From Bacillus sp. CH30_1T (lineage in GTDB: Bacteria > Bacillota > Bacilli > Bacillales > Bacillaceae_B), in the NCBI RefSeq assembly GCF_008364765.1, contig NZ_VTUY01000002.1, positions 64,501 through 128,500 on the forward strand: a DNA stretch of 64,000 nt, in the 5' to 3' direction. The notes under the pieces were generated by a model. It ran no database searches. It saw nothing but the letters and a program-made list of their open reading frames with translations, and had not been told where the DNA came from. The translations under genes and the position numbers were made by a program. Every line of letters begins with the position of its first letter. Position 1 is the first letter of the stretch. Positions 1 to 8,901 of this stretch are shown piece by piece.

Positions 1-762
1 TGTCGCCCCAGCCATAATCAGAGGCCAATCGATATTGTATTGACCTTGGAATGCTTTCAAGGCAATTTGGACGGTATACATTTCCTGCGACCTGGCAATC
101 GTTAACGGCCATAAGTATTCATTCCAATGACTGAGAAAGCTGAAAATTGTGACTAATGCAATCGCAGGTTTATTCAACGGAAGGATAATTCTCCAATAAA
201 TTTGAAATTTAGAACACCCATCAATGGTAGCTTGCTCATCCAATTCACGAGGAACCGATAGGAAATTCTGTCTCATAAGGAAAATAGCAAATCCTGTCAC
301 GGCGAAGGGCAAAATGAGTCCGGCATATGAATCAAGCAATCCATCAGGTCCTGCGAACGGAACATTTTTCATCATGAAGAATAGTGGAACGACCATCAGT
401 CCAGTTGGAATCATCATAGTTGCAAGCACCATCATAAACAGCTTATCCCGGCCAGGAAATCGAAGGCGTGCAAAAGCAAACGCTGCAAGGGACGATAGGA
501 AAACATTGATCAACGTAGCAAGCACAGACACGACAAAACTGTTGAAAAATGCTCTTGGCAAATTGGTTTCCTGCCAAATCCTTAAGAAATTCTCCCAATA
601 GTATTCAGTAGGTATGATCTTCGGTGGCCATGCCATGACATCACCTTGTGTTTTGACAGATGTCATAAACATCCAAATATAAGGACCTAAGAAAATCAGC
701 AAGACAATCGAAAGCATAACGTACAAAAGGACATTTCGAATCATGTTTGACTTTTTCATCAT
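1..762 (-). CDS. Sugar ABC transporter permease, MalG type (partial, C-terminus beyond window)
   Basis: This is the second membrane subunit of a sugar ABC importer of the MalFGK2 class. The visible 254 codons begin MMKKSNMIRNVLLY and include a first membrane helix and several more. The EAA loop that docks the ATPase reads ELDEQATIDGCSKFQIYWRIILP without interruption in the frame, with the expected D-G spacing. The start ATG overlaps the stop of the upstream permease as ATGA, so the two are translationally coupled. The gene runs off the left edge with no stop seen. It forms an operon with the permease and binding protein to its right. Confidence 0.88.
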   Translation of the reverse strand, partial: MMKKSNMIRNVLLYVMLSIVLLIFLGPYIWMFMTSVKTQGDVMAWPPKIIPTEYYWENFLRIWQETNLPRAFFNSFVVSVLATLINVFLSSLAAFAFARLRFPGRDKLFMMVLATMMIPTGLMVVPLFFMMKNVPFAGPDGLLDSYAGLILPFAVTGFAIFLMRQNFLSVPRELDEQATIDGCSKFQIYWRIILPLNKPAIALVTIFSFLSHWNEYLWPLTIARSQEMYTVQIALKAFQGQYNIDWPLIMAGAT

Positions 763-1685
763 TTTTTATCCTTTCCTGATGATAGTCTTAGTTGGAGCCA
801 TGTAACTCCTAATAAGAATGGGAATAATACAAATGATAGGGCCGCACCATAACCGACATAGTTAAACTCAAAGGATTGCTGCCAAATATGTTTGATGGCA
901 ACCATCGTACTATCCATCGGTCCACCATTGGTCAAGATGTCTACAACCGCTACGACCTGGAAGGATCCAATGACAGACATAACCATGCAGTAGACTAAGA
1001 TGGGCATTATGGATGGCAATGTAATATGAACAAATTGCTTCCAAGAGTTTGCACCATCAATGCGGGCAGCTTCATAGAGAGACTGAGGAACCGCTTGAAG
1101 CGCTGCAAGGAATATCGGGATATTGTAAGCAGTCCCTCTCCATGCACCAATGAGGATTAGAATGAGCATGGCCGTTGTAGGCTGTAACAGCCAGGCAGGA
1201 GGGGTCTCTACACCAGCTACTTTCAATATGTAATTTAAGATTCCTAGGTTATTATCGAAAACCCATAAGAAGATCATGGCGGTAATAACTTCTGAAGTGA
1301 TCGTAGGTAAAAAATAAAATACTTTAAAAAAACGGATTCCTTTAAGCTTTCGATTCAATAGAACTGCCACCGCAATGGCTCCGCTTAATCCGATGGCCAT
1401 CGAACCTACTGTATACACGAGCGTGTTGCCGATACTTTTGATAAACAAGGCATCCTGAAGCATTCGGGCATAGTTTTCCAGTCCATTGAATACAGCAGGA
1501 TTCGGAAGACTATATTCGTGAAAGCTCAGCCAAATCAAATAGATGATGGGCACAATCGAAAACAAGGTTAAAAACGTCAAGGCAGGTAGTACAAATAGAT
1601 AGGATCCAATATGGTCTTTAAGCTTATGCATTTCTTTTTTCGGTTTTATGACTGAATTGTATTCATTAACAGTCTCTGTTTTCAT
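759..1685 (-). CDS. Sugar ABC transporter permease, MalF/UgpA type
   Basis: First membrane subunit of the importer whose binding protein lies just upstream. It has about six hydrophobic helices; the conserved EAA loop is at LYEAARIDGANSWKQFVHI. A GTG nine bases further upstream is open, but the ribosome binding site AAGGGAG sits eight bases before the ATG at 1685 and touches the GTG, so the ATG is preferred (308 residues). It follows the binding protein across a strong hairpin and overlaps the next permease by four bases. The substrate is not known; a mannoside or other oligosaccharide is inferred from the neighbourhood. Confidence 0.9.
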   Translation of the reverse strand: MKTETVNEYNSVIKPKKEMHKLKDHIGSYLFVLPALTFLTLFSIVPIIYLIWLSFHEYSLPNPAVFNGLENYARMLQDALFIKSIGNTLVYTVGSMAIGLSGAIAVAVLLNRKLKGIRFFKVFYFLPTITSEVITAMIFLWVFDNNLGILNYILKVAGVETPPAWLLQPTTAMLILILIGAWRGTAYNIPIFLAALQAVPQSLYEAARIDGANSWKQFVHITLPSIMPILVYCMVMSVIGSFQVVAVVDILTNGGPMDSTMVAIKHIWQQSFEFNYVGYGAALSFVLFPFLLGVTWLQLRLSSGKDKK

Positions 1686-1703
1686 CCTTTTCACTCCCTT
1701 ATA

Positions 1704-1735
1704 AGAAAAAGGTATGTACCTACATACCTTTTTCT
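1704..1735 (-). terminator. Intercistronic hairpin between binding protein and permease genes
   Basis: A perfect 15-base inverted repeat (arms 1704-1718 and 1721-1735) with a nearly absent loop. On the minus strand the left arm ends in a run of T. It separates the binding-protein gene from the permease genes, a usual way for such operons to make more binding protein than permease, by partial termination or by stabilising the upstream message. Confidence 0.7.
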
Positions 1736-1756
1736 GCTCACCCTTTGTTAACGAAC

Positions 1757-3073
1757 TTAATTCGGATTCTCAATCTCCCGCTCTGCGATTTTCTGTGCAT
1801 CATCCAGCACTTCCTGCGGATCGGCACCATCAAACACAGCACGTAATGCTTTACCCCACGCATCATTTGCTTCCGGGAATGCTTCAAGCTTATACGGTTG
1901 GGCATGTTGGAGTGTTTCAACATATGGCTTAAGTAATGGATCATTATAAAACTCATCTTCATATAAATGAGCTTTTACCGGATGACGACCTTCTTCCTTC
2001 GCTAAACGGATTGCATATTTATCAGAAATGAACCATTTCATCAATTCAAATGAGGCCACTTTATTCTCCGACCCTTTAGGCACGAACAAACTTCCTCCAC
2101 CTAATACAGAACCTTGTTCAGCACCTGGAAGTGGAGCGGTAGCTAAATCTTCGTATGCATCCGGGAACTCATTCTTGATTCTAGCAATATCCCATGGTCC
2201 AGAAACGAATGAAACCGCTCTTCCTGTTCCAAACATGGCGACAGGATGATCTGTTTGACGCTGTTGCGGCGGTGGTACAGGTGAAGATTTATCAACTGTT
2301 GCTAATCCCGTGTACTTCTCCATCGTTTCAACGATGACAGGATCATTTAAATTGGCCGTTATGTCTTCACCGGTAAATTTCAGGTTGTTTGTCCCTGCTG
2401 CCACAACATTTCCAAAGAAACTCCATCCGCTTGCACTTGTTACGATCCCGTATTGAGAACCATCTTTCTTCGTTAATTTTTTAGAGACTTCAACTAATTC
2501 ATCCATCGTTTTAGGGACTTCTGTTATACCGTTTTCTTCAAAAACTCTCTTATTATAGAGATAGATTGTCGTATTTATATCAATTGGCACACCGTATTTA
2601 ACACCCTTCCATACGGTATCCTCAATCCCGCCAGGAACAAACTGATCTTCTTCTCCCCATTCATCCCATAAATCATCAAGCGGTTCAGCCAATCCCTGTG
2701 CTCCCATTGCAAACGCATGAGCATGTGCCATATCTGGAACAGCACCACTTGAAACAGCCAGTTTCACTTTATTACTCATATCTCCCCATTCAATCCCTAC
2801 TGTCTTAACCGAGATATTAGGGTACACTTCTTTAAATTCTTCAATAGCCTCAGTGATCGGTGCTGTGTTCGCATAATCAGCAGCCAACCAAATTTCTAAA
2901 TCTGTCTTTGGTAAATCTGCCACCTTTTGATTAAAAGCAGGAAGCCCTTCAGCAACCAGATCGCGGTCAGGCGGGTTGACAGTGATTTTCTCTTCTGTAG
3001 AACTCCCGGTTGATGATTGACATCCAGCTAGTACTAGTAAAACGGCGACTACAAATAACAATACTTTTTTCAT
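1757..3073 (-). CDS. Sugar-binding lipoprotein of ABC transporter (family 1 solute-binding protein)
   Basis: Extracellular solute-binding protein, 438 residues, that would capture a sugar outside the membrane and hand it to the two permeases encoded next. It starts with a lipoprotein signal, MKKVLLFVVAVLLVLAGC, with a lipobox LAGC; the cysteine at residue 18 would carry the lipid anchor. Domain features of the MalE-like fold are visible, such as PNISVKTVGIEWGDM and the late FELMKWFISDKYA segment. GGGGGAG lies four bases before the ATG. It follows the lacI gene by 86 bases and has a cre-like box in that gap. The sugar itself cannot be read from the sequence. Confidence 0.9.
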   Translation of the reverse strand: MKKVLLFVVAVLLVLAGCQSSTGSSTEEKITVNPPDRDLVAEGLPAFNQKVADLPKTDLEIWLAADYANTAPITEAIEEFKEVYPNISVKTVGIEWGDMSNKVKLAVSSGAVPDMAHAHAFAMGAQGLAEPLDDLWDEWGEEDQFVPGGIEDTVWKGVKYGVPIDINTTIYLYNKRVFEENGITEVPKTMDELVEVSKKLTKKDGSQYGIVTSASGWSFFGNVVAAGTNNLKFTGEDITANLNDPVIVETMEKYTGLATVDKSSPVPPPQQRQTDHPVAMFGTGRAVSFVSGPWDIARIKNEFPDAYEDLATAPLPGAEQGSVLGGGSLFVPKGSENKVASFELMKWFISDKYAIRLAKEEGRHPVKAHLYEDEFYNDPLLKPYVETLQHAQPYKLEAFPEANDAWGKALRAVFDGADPQEVLDDAQKIAEREIENPN

Positions 3074-3100
3074 TGTTCTCCCCCTTGTTCTACCATCAAG

Positions 3101-3114
3101 TTAAAACGCTTACA
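3101..3114. promoter_or_regulatory. Probable cre box (CcpA site) before the binding-protein gene
   Basis: TTAAAACGCTTACA matches the cre consensus TGWAARCGYTWNCW with one mismatch at the second base. It lies 28 bases before the binding-protein start codon and adjoins a weak -10 (TAAAAT on the minus strand, just upstream of GTAAGCG). Binding of CcpA here would block transcription when a preferred sugar is present. Confidence 0.7.
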
Positions 3115-3159
3115 TTTTACACCCTATGAAGCATACCCCTTGCTAAACCCACCTTCCCC

Positions 3160-4200
3160 TTATCTCCCCCCTTCAACTGTGAGTCTCTCATTTATTCCCT
3201 TACATGAATCTCTCAGAACCAACTTGGCAGGGATGATTTTACACTTTGGTGACAACTCATGATGAAGTGTGCTGATTAACATGTTTGCAGCTTCTTCCCC
3301 CAATTTTTCAGGAAGCAATTCTATACTGGTCAATGTAGGATTGATCTCATGCGCAAGGGTCTCATTGTTGCTTAGAGCGACTAGCGAAACATCATTTGGA
3401 ATATCGATCCCAAGCTCCCTTGCTCCCCTTATGGCACCTAAGGCCACTCGATCAGTATCAGCAATGATTGCTGTGTATTTTTTCTTTTTATAGTTTTCCA
3501 GTAAACTCATATATCCGTATTCTGAACCATTTTTATATTCTGAAATATCATAATATACGACATCTTCTTCTGGAAATGGGATCGAGTAGTTTTCATAGGC
3601 TTGTCTCAAACCCGATTTCCGGTCCTCTGAAACCGTCATATGTGAGGAGGCATTCAAGAACAGAATCTCTTTATGACCAAGTCCAATCAAATATTCTCCT
3701 ACTTCCTTCACCATCTCCGTATTGTTGTTGTCAACATATTTCGTATCACCATTTGTATCATTCGGTCTTCCGATAATGACAAAAGGTGTATTCGAGGCTT
3801 TGTATTTCTTGATTCTCTGGTCTTCATCCCGTGGATTTAACAGAATGACTCCATCAACTGGATCATTCGAGGCGAAGCTCGTTTCCTCTTCTTCGAATAT
3901 CCGGTCCAATAGAACTCTGTACCCGTTTTCAGAACATTTTTTCACAACACTATTAATCACTTTCATTTCGAAACTGCTTAATTCAAACTCTGCATATGTA
4001 GGCATTTTAAGACCAATGATCATTGTCTTTTTCGTCGCTAAACTGCGCGCCATATGGTTTGGAACATAGTTCAATTGATTGGCCACTTCTAATACTCTAT
4101 TCGTCACTTCGATACTGATGGGCCGTTTTTTACTAAATACATTGGATACGGTACTTTTAGATACACCTGCTTCTCTTGCTACATCACCAATGGTTGTCAC
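3160..4200 (-). CDS. LacI-family transcriptional regulator
   Basis: A 346-residue repressor with an N-terminal helix-turn-helix (MTTIGDVAREAGVSKSTVSN), a hinge helix near residues 50-57 (YVPNHMARSLA) and a periplasmic-binding-protein-like effector domain. The start is GTG with AGGAG five bases ahead. Its own promoter carries two ACCGGT palindromes, so it probably represses itself together with the transport genes downstream. It is a close paralogue of the LacI protein at 11437-12453: the two share long runs such as KYVDNNN and YTAIIADTDRVALG. The effector is unknown. Confidence 0.92.
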   Translation of the reverse strand: MTTIGDVAREAGVSKSTVSNVFSKKRPISIEVTNRVLEVANQLNYVPNHMARSLATKKTMIIGLKMPTYAEFELSSFEMKVINSVVKKCSENGYRVLLDRIFEEEETSFASNDPVDGVILLNPRDEDQRIKKYKASNTPFVIIGRPNDTNGDTKYVDNNNTEMVKEVGEYLIGLGHKEILFLNASSHMTVSEDRKSGLRQAYENYSIPFPEEDVVYYDISEYKNGSEYGYMSLLENYKKKKYTAIIADTDRVALGAIRGARELGIDIPNDVSLVALSNNETLAHEINPTLTSIELLPEKLGEEAANMLISTLHHELSPKCKIIPAKLVLRDSCKGINERLTVEGGR

Positions 4201-4222
4201 GCTATCTCCTCTTCTCTCTTCG

Positions 4223-4374
4223 TTAAACCGGTTTCATTGATAGTAAAAAAAATATCCATTATATAAGGTAATTATGGCTTTTTATAGATAAAAATAGTGA
4301 ATGATCATCGTGTTTTATCGAACCGGTTTCATTATTGATGAGTCCATTATATTTAATATTTTAAAATAAGTCAA
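4223..4374 (-). promoter_or_regulatory. Promoter of lacI-1 with two ACCGGT operators
   Basis: On the minus strand TTGACT (4369-4374) and TATAAT (4346-4351) are 17 bases apart, a near-consensus sigma-A promoter. Two palindromes follow downstream: AACCGGTT at 4321-4328 and AAACCGGTTT at 4225-4234, centres 95 bases (about nine helical turns) apart. The same core is found in front of the paralogous lacI-2, so these are the likely operators of both proteins. The rest of the 360-base gap (4375-4563) holds only a weak hairpin. Confidence 0.8.
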
Positions 4375-4516
4375 TATTCTGAATAATACTTTTTTGTGAG
4401 TTTGAGTGGTCATTTTCATTCCTCACCTTTTTTCAATAGTATGACCCGCAGCAAGTCCCTTCGAAGCAATCACTATGAGAAAAAGAAGACATTCTGTATA
4501 TCCGTTCCAAGAAAAC

Positions 4517-4539
4517 AAAAAGGATGTACAAATCTCCTT
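4517..4539 (-). terminator. Weak terminator after the 4564-5478 gene
   Basis: On the minus strand AAGGAGAT pairs with ATCCTT across a short loop, with one bulged base, and is followed by TTTGTTTTC. The stem is short, so this is a tentative terminator. Confidence 0.4.
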
Positions 4540-4563
4540 CATTAATGTTTTGACGCTTCATGG

Positions 4564-5478
4564 TTATTCCAAAGAATGAACAAACCGCTCAGGCCATTCC
4601 ATTTTCGGATGAAAATTATAATGTAAGGAATGTGTGAAGATGACGGCATTTACCCATTTGGTTTTAAACATTAATGGCTTTTCAATCAAATAATCTAAAA
4701 GGTCTACCTTTACTGAATAATCAGTATAGTCATCAAGGTCACCTTCAAACCCTTTTGGCCAATACCGTTTTAAAGGGTGATCAGGTAAACGGCCACCTGA
4801 TTTAACTAGTTGATACGATTCTTTCAGCCAATCTGAAAGTAGAATACCCGTTAAAGGTTCCTTCATCTTTTCCCACCCGCAAAGTAGAGACCCATGTTTC
4901 CCCCATTCGATTCTGATAATCGCTCTCTGTTGATGATTTTGTGCTTCTTTAACGGCAGCTTCTGAACTGAGAACTCTAGAATGGAACCAGCACATGACAT
5001 TAGTCACCACTTCAGTTACTGGATGATACTCAATCCAAATTTCTTCATGATCACACGGTTCATAATCATCAGGGAAATCATAATCGTCCTCCCAGAATAA
5101 GTGATAACCCATCAGAGGCTTAGACGGATGATGAATAGCGACAATATCTTTTAGAGGAAAACACTCTTTTGGAGTAATCATGAGGATCGGACAAAATGTT
5201 TGGATCAGCCGTATTTCTTTTTTAGAGAGTGGCACCAAGGGGTCTAACTCTAGCACTCTTTGATACAGCTCTCCTGCTTTGCGTAAATAACCATCTAAGT
5301 GATAAAACTCAGCCTGCTGTGAGGTATACTTTACTTGCTGAGGATAGACTTTTTTTAAAAGTTCCAGTTGAGTAATCGCGAGTTCATAAAAATGATTCGT
5401 TGATATCTTCTCTTTTTTCATATTTGCCATGATTTCTTGATTTCGCTTATTCCACTCATGTAAAAACGTTTCAATCAT
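4564..5478 (-). CDS. Hypothetical protein with TPR-like N-terminal part
   Basis: A 304-residue soluble protein with no signal peptide. Residues about 40-95 (AEFYHLDGYLRKAGELYQRV and the next helix) resemble one or two tetratricopeptide repeats. The middle and C-terminal parts are rich in tryptophan, tyrosine, histidine and acidic residues (FWEDDYDFPDDYEPCDHEE, HPLKRYWPKGFEGDLDDYTD) and I do not recognise a family. Its stop-to-start distance from the glycerophosphodiesterase-like gene is 12 bases, so the two are probably cotranscribed. No function is assigned. Confidence 0.75.
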   Translation of the reverse strand: MIETFLHEWNKRNQEIMANMKKEKISTNHFYELAITQLELLKKVYPQQVKYTSQQAEFYHLDGYLRKAGELYQRVLELDPLVPLSKKEIRLIQTFCPILMITPKECFPLKDIVAIHHPSKPLMGYHLFWEDDYDFPDDYEPCDHEEIWIEYHPVTEVVTNVMCWFHSRVLSSEAAVKEAQNHQQRAIIRIEWGKHGSLLCGWEKMKEPLTGILLSDWLKESYQLVKSGGRLPDHPLKRYWPKGFEGDLDDYTDYSVKVDLLDYLIEKPLMFKTKWVNAVIFTHSLHYNFHPKMEWPERFVHSLE

Positions 5479-5490
5479 CAGACAATCTCC

Positions 5491-6216
5491 TCACCCTTTT
5501 CTTTTATTTCTTAAGCCTACAAGAGTTGTCACCTCATTCGTTGTGATGGAATGAACATCCATTTCTATAAACCTATTCATCATATCCAACTCATCTACTG
5601 TCCATACTGATGTAGGAAGTCCTCTTAATCTTGCAGGTTCGATGAAATCTTCCCTACATAGCTGATAATTGACATTAATTCCACAGCATGAGCAAATAAT
5701 CGCATCTTCGATCGTTTTTTTCACAAAGGCTTTATAGTCTTCTTCTCCCTTTAGAAAGTGACTTGCATTTGCATTTAACAACACTTGGTACGGGGAGTAA
5801 AACGTTTTGACATAAATTGCTGTTTCTTTTTCACATCCGGAGAAGATGGCGCTATCCCTCATCTTATGTTTCTCAACCGTCTGGATCAAAGGATCAATGA
5901 CATCAAGATCCTTCACATCCAGATTGATCATTCGATGGCGCTCCTTGATAAGAGGTAACACTTCATCAAGCAAGTAAATGTTGCCTTCTTTCATGATGTG
6001 TTTTAATTCCACATACGTTAAATCTCTCAATCTCTTAAATTCTGCATTTGTCCGGACTTCCTCATCATGATGCAGGACTACTTTTCCATCTCTCGTGACC
6101 CGAATATCCACCTCTATCACATCTGCCCCTGCATTCAAACCTTCCATGACAGAAGTCACAGAGTTCGGCCGAGTATCCATGCATCCAGAATGGGCTGTTA
6201 TCAATGGCTTGCTCAA
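5491..6216 (-). CDS. Glycerophosphodiester phosphodiesterase-like protein, variant active site
   Basis: A 241-residue TIM-barrel protein of the GDPD family, which cleaves glycerophosphodiesters to glycerol 3-phosphate and an alcohol. EVDIR, LHHDEE, NLDVK and TTNEV correspond to the metal-binding and catalytic strands. The first motif differs from classical members: AHSGCMDTRPNSV replaces the usual AHRG...PENT, so the catalytic arginine and the glutamate of PENT are absent. The start is taken as TTG at 6216 because GAGGTG lies six bases before it; an upstream ATG has no ribosome site and adds a proline-rich non-conserved stretch. The neighbouring PHP hydrolase and ABC genes suggest a phosphodiester or glycoside breakdown role. 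Confidence 0.78.
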   Translation of the reverse strand: MSKPLITAHSGCMDTRPNSVTSVMEGLNAGADVIEVDIRVTRDGKVVLHHDEEVRTNAEFKRLRDLTYVELKHIMKEGNIYLLDEVLPLIKERHRMINLDVKDLDVIDPLIQTVEKHKMRDSAIFSGCEKETAIYVKTFYSPYQVLLNANASHFLKGEEDYKAFVKKTIEDAIICSCCGINVNYQLCREDFIEPARLRGLPTSVWTVDELDMMNRFIEMDVHSITTNEVTTLVGLRNKRKG

Positions 6217-6351
6217 TCTAATCACCTCGCATTTATGGTGGGATGGAGGGACTGGTACATTGTCCCAACTCACCTATTTGTTTGGCAAGAAACAAGGGAC
6301 CTGTCACCATGTACCACATATCCCTCCCTCAATTCTGAAAGATTCCTTCCA

Positions 6352-6696
6352 TTAAAACCACCTTCTTGCCGAGGTTGTTAAGCCATACACAATTAAATTG
6401 GGTCTAACTAGAATGGCGCCCGCTGCTAACCAATCCCATATACCACTTGCTGCTACACGTGATGGATCATATCGGACATTCGGATGGTCAACCCATTCTA
6501 AAAATCCATAGATCGACAGAAGCAGCAAGCAGCTTCCTAACGATACCAATAGATGTGTTTTTAATCCTGCGGTCTTATTGGAATATTCTCTTTCCCATCC
6601 GATGATGTATCCAAGAAGAGCAGATATTCCAAGACGCTTTTCAAAAAGAAAATCGTACGAATTCAATTGAGTATCAATGAAATCCATAACCTTCAC
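6352..6696 (-). pseudogene. MgtC/SapB-family fragment, frameshifted and truncated
   Basis: The 114 readable codons match the N-terminal half of MgtC/SapB membrane proteins (usual length about 220): ISALLGYIIGWERE, KTAGLKTHLLVSLGSCL and YDPSRVAA are clear. After RVAA the expected QVVSGIGFLGAG is broken. Read one frame over, the DNA gives QVVYGIG followed by a stop, and the original frame returns at AGAILVRPNLIVYGLTT. Two compensating small deletions explain this. The frame then stops after TTSARRWF and the C-terminal domain is missing, so the gene is very probably dead. It sits ten bases after the PHP gene. Confidence 0.8.
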
Positions 6697-6705
6697 ACTG
6701 ATCCC

Positions 6706-8013
6706 TTAGTCTTTATTTTTATAGAGGTTTCCTTCGTTTGAGAAATAAATCGGATTGCTTAACGCTGCCATTAACCTTCTTTTCACTTGTGGAAAATAAC
6801 GCCATACTTCCACACGATAAAAAGTACGATTATCTATAGCCCACGAAAGTTCCAATGTATCCAATCCCTCTTCCACCATGACTTGTTGTTCGTTACCTTC
6901 GTTTGATATTACTTTGACAATGTCACTAAATTGGACATCATTCACTTTCAGCACTACTTGATCATCCTTTTCTTCACATAGTTCACCTACCATACGGTCT
7001 CCGCAAGTCAGGTTAATAAACGGCCCTTGTGGCGAATAGCTTAGGACCACATGCCCTTTATTAATTGATTTAAGTATTTCAGTACTTGTTAGGGACTTAC
7101 TATACACCCAGTTAGCAGGCATCCCATGCTTCACGTAAGGATCCGGTCGATGTGTATCACTGCCGCCAACCGCAACTAGCCTTCTCCCTGACACAAGTTG
7201 TTCATGCCACCAATCAACTGCATTCTGATTTTCCTCTCTCCACGGTCCGTTCCAAACTTCTACCCAATCGTAATCAAAATCCCAATCCCACCTCCAGCCG
7301 GTATTGCGACAATATGGATGATTAAACGAAATATAGGCACCCTGATCACGAGCTTCTTTTAACCGACTATGCAATTCATCCATTGTTGATACACGAAAAT
7401 CCTTAACAGGATCCTCTGCACCGAATAAATTTAGATGTCCTTTATTTGTTGTAAGCTCCATCCCAGGGATAAACAAGGTGTTTGTGTCACGTGGAAACGC
7501 TTCATTTTGACTTGCTGCGTTATGATCGGTTAAGCCTATGAAATCAAGCCCCATTTTTTCAGCAAATCCTGCGTTTTCCTCCAGCGTAAAAATGCCATCA
7601 CTGTGAACACTATGAACGTGGAGATCTCCTATTAACCAGCGTTCTTGTTCCAATGTATATTCAATGGTTACATTTACTGTACAACCTGGTTTAGCAACTT
7701 TATAGCTTCCAAGCAGAACAGCCCATTCCCCGGCTTCGATGGCGCCATGCAAATATCCGGGTGTCGCCTTTGCCTGATGTATGTAGAATTCTTTTCTGGC
7801 CCCCCCGCTCCAGCCGCGAACACGATTTTGATCACGGACACCTAAATCAATAATGCTTGATGCTACACCATCATTTGACACTTCCATTACTACCTTAATT
7901 TGTTCCACTCCTTCTGGAACGGAGAAAGGAACTTCAATATATAATCCCTCTTCATCATGTGAAATAAATCTTTGCACTGTTTCAGTATTGGATTTCTCTC
8001 GAACAATTCCCAT
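6706..8013 (-). CDS. CehA/McbA-like metallohydrolase with PHP domain
   Basis: A 435-residue protein. Residues about 1-125 form a beta-rich leading domain, residues about 130-330 a PHP (polymerase and histidinol phosphatase) metal-dependent hydrolase domain, and the rest another beta-rich part. Metal ligands are visible: GDLHVHSVHSDG (His-x-His and Asp), LTDHNA, the glutamate in GMELTT, FNHPYC and GGSDTH. Family members hydrolyse phosphoesters or carbamates. The ATG has GGAGGG seven bases ahead, and the gene follows the permeases by 18 bases, so it is the likely intracellular hydrolase of the imported substrate. No signal peptide is seen. Confidence 0.85.
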   Translation of the reverse strand: MGIVREKSNTETVQRFISHDEEGLYIEVPFSVPEGVEQIKVVMEVSNDGVASSIIDLGVRDQNRVRGWSGGARKEFYIHQAKATPGYLHGAIEAGEWAVLLGSYKVAKPGCTVNVTIEYTLEQERWLIGDLHVHSVHSDGIFTLEENAGFAEKMGLDFIGLTDHNAASQNEAFPRDTNTLFIPGMELTTNKGHLNLFGAEDPVKDFRVSTMDELHSRLKEARDQGAYISFNHPYCRNTGWRWDWDFDYDWVEVWNGPWREENQNAVDWWHEQLVSGRRLVAVGGSDTHRPDPYVKHGMPANWVYSKSLTSTEILKSINKGHVVLSYSPQGPFINLTCGDRMVGELCEEKDDQVVLKVNDVQFSDIVKVISNEGNEQQVMVEEGLDTLELSWAIDNRTFYRVEVWRYFPQVKRRLMAALSNPIYFSNEGNLYKNKD

Positions 8014-8031
8014 TTTTCATCCCTCCACTTG

Positions 8032-8898
8032 CTATTCTTTTGATGAACCAAGCATAATACCTTTCACAAAATACTTTTGTACATATGGATAAATCACCAG
8101 CAACGGAATGAGAGCAATGATGATCCCTGCCATCCTGACATTTGCTGTTATAAAGTCACTGCTCGATGTTGAATCAGACGTAAAAATGATAGAACGAAGT
8201 GCAAGCTGGAGTGTATATTTTTGATCATCGTTTATATACAAGAGTGCCGAAGTAAAGTGATTCCACCTGCTTACAAATTCGAATAATGTGACCGTCGCAA
8301 GACCTGGTTTTGCTAACGGTAAAAATACCCGAAAGAATATTCGCAAATCTCCAGCCCCATCCATTCTTGCAGATTCAGCCAAATCATGCGATACGGTAGA
8401 GAAATAGTTTCTCATTAAGAGAACGCTAAATCCTGAAACTAAACCGTGTATGACAAGAGAAGAAAGTGTATTTAATAACCCAAGCTCCTTGTTCACCACG
8501 TATAAAGGAATCATGATGGCCTCTCCAGGAATCATCATCGTTAACATGATAAGAGTTATCATAAGTTTCTTACCAGGTAACCCTCTTTGGACTAGTACAT
8601 AGCCAGCCATCGCAGATAAAAAGACGTGAAGGATAGTACCTACCACCGTTACAATAACATTATTATAAAACGGCCTCCAAAGTTCCATTTTATTCCAAAT
8701 GGTAACGTATCCCTCGAAGCTGATTTCCGTAGGGAATAGTTTAATCCCTGGTTTCATCGATTCGATATTTGAAGACAATGAAACGGTAAGGGCATTCAGT
8801 AAAGGTACAATCATCGTAAGTATTAATAGTAATAGAAAAAGAGTATTCAGGCTGTAAAAAAGTCTTCTCTTCAAACTCCACTGACTCCATCCCTTCAT
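8032..8898 (-). CDS. Sugar ABC transporter permease, LplC/YtcP type
   Basis: Membrane subunit of 288 residues with an N-terminal helix (LFYSLNTLFLLLLILTMIVP) and about five more. The EAA loop reads LAESARMDGAGDLRIFFRVF, the docking site for the ATPase. The C-terminus YPYVQKYFVKGIMLGSSKE is the KYFVKG ending typical of the LplC/YtcP group. It follows the LplB-type permease by three bases. No ATPase gene accompanies it. Confidence 0.9.
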   Translation of the reverse strand: MKGWSQWSLKRRLFYSLNTLFLLLLILTMIVPLLNALTVSLSSNIESMKPGIKLFPTEISFEGYVTIWNKMELWRPFYNNVIVTVVGTILHVFLSAMAGYVLVQRGLPGKKLMITLIMLTMMIPGEAIMIPLYVVNKELGLLNTLSSLVIHGLVSGFSVLLMRNYFSTVSHDLAESARMDGAGDLRIFFRVFLPLAKPGLATVTLFEFVSRWNHFTSALLYINDDQKYTLQLALRSIIFTSDSTSSSDFITANVRMAGIIIALIPLLVIYPYVQKYFVKGIMLGSSKE

Positions 8899-8901
8899 GT
8901 T

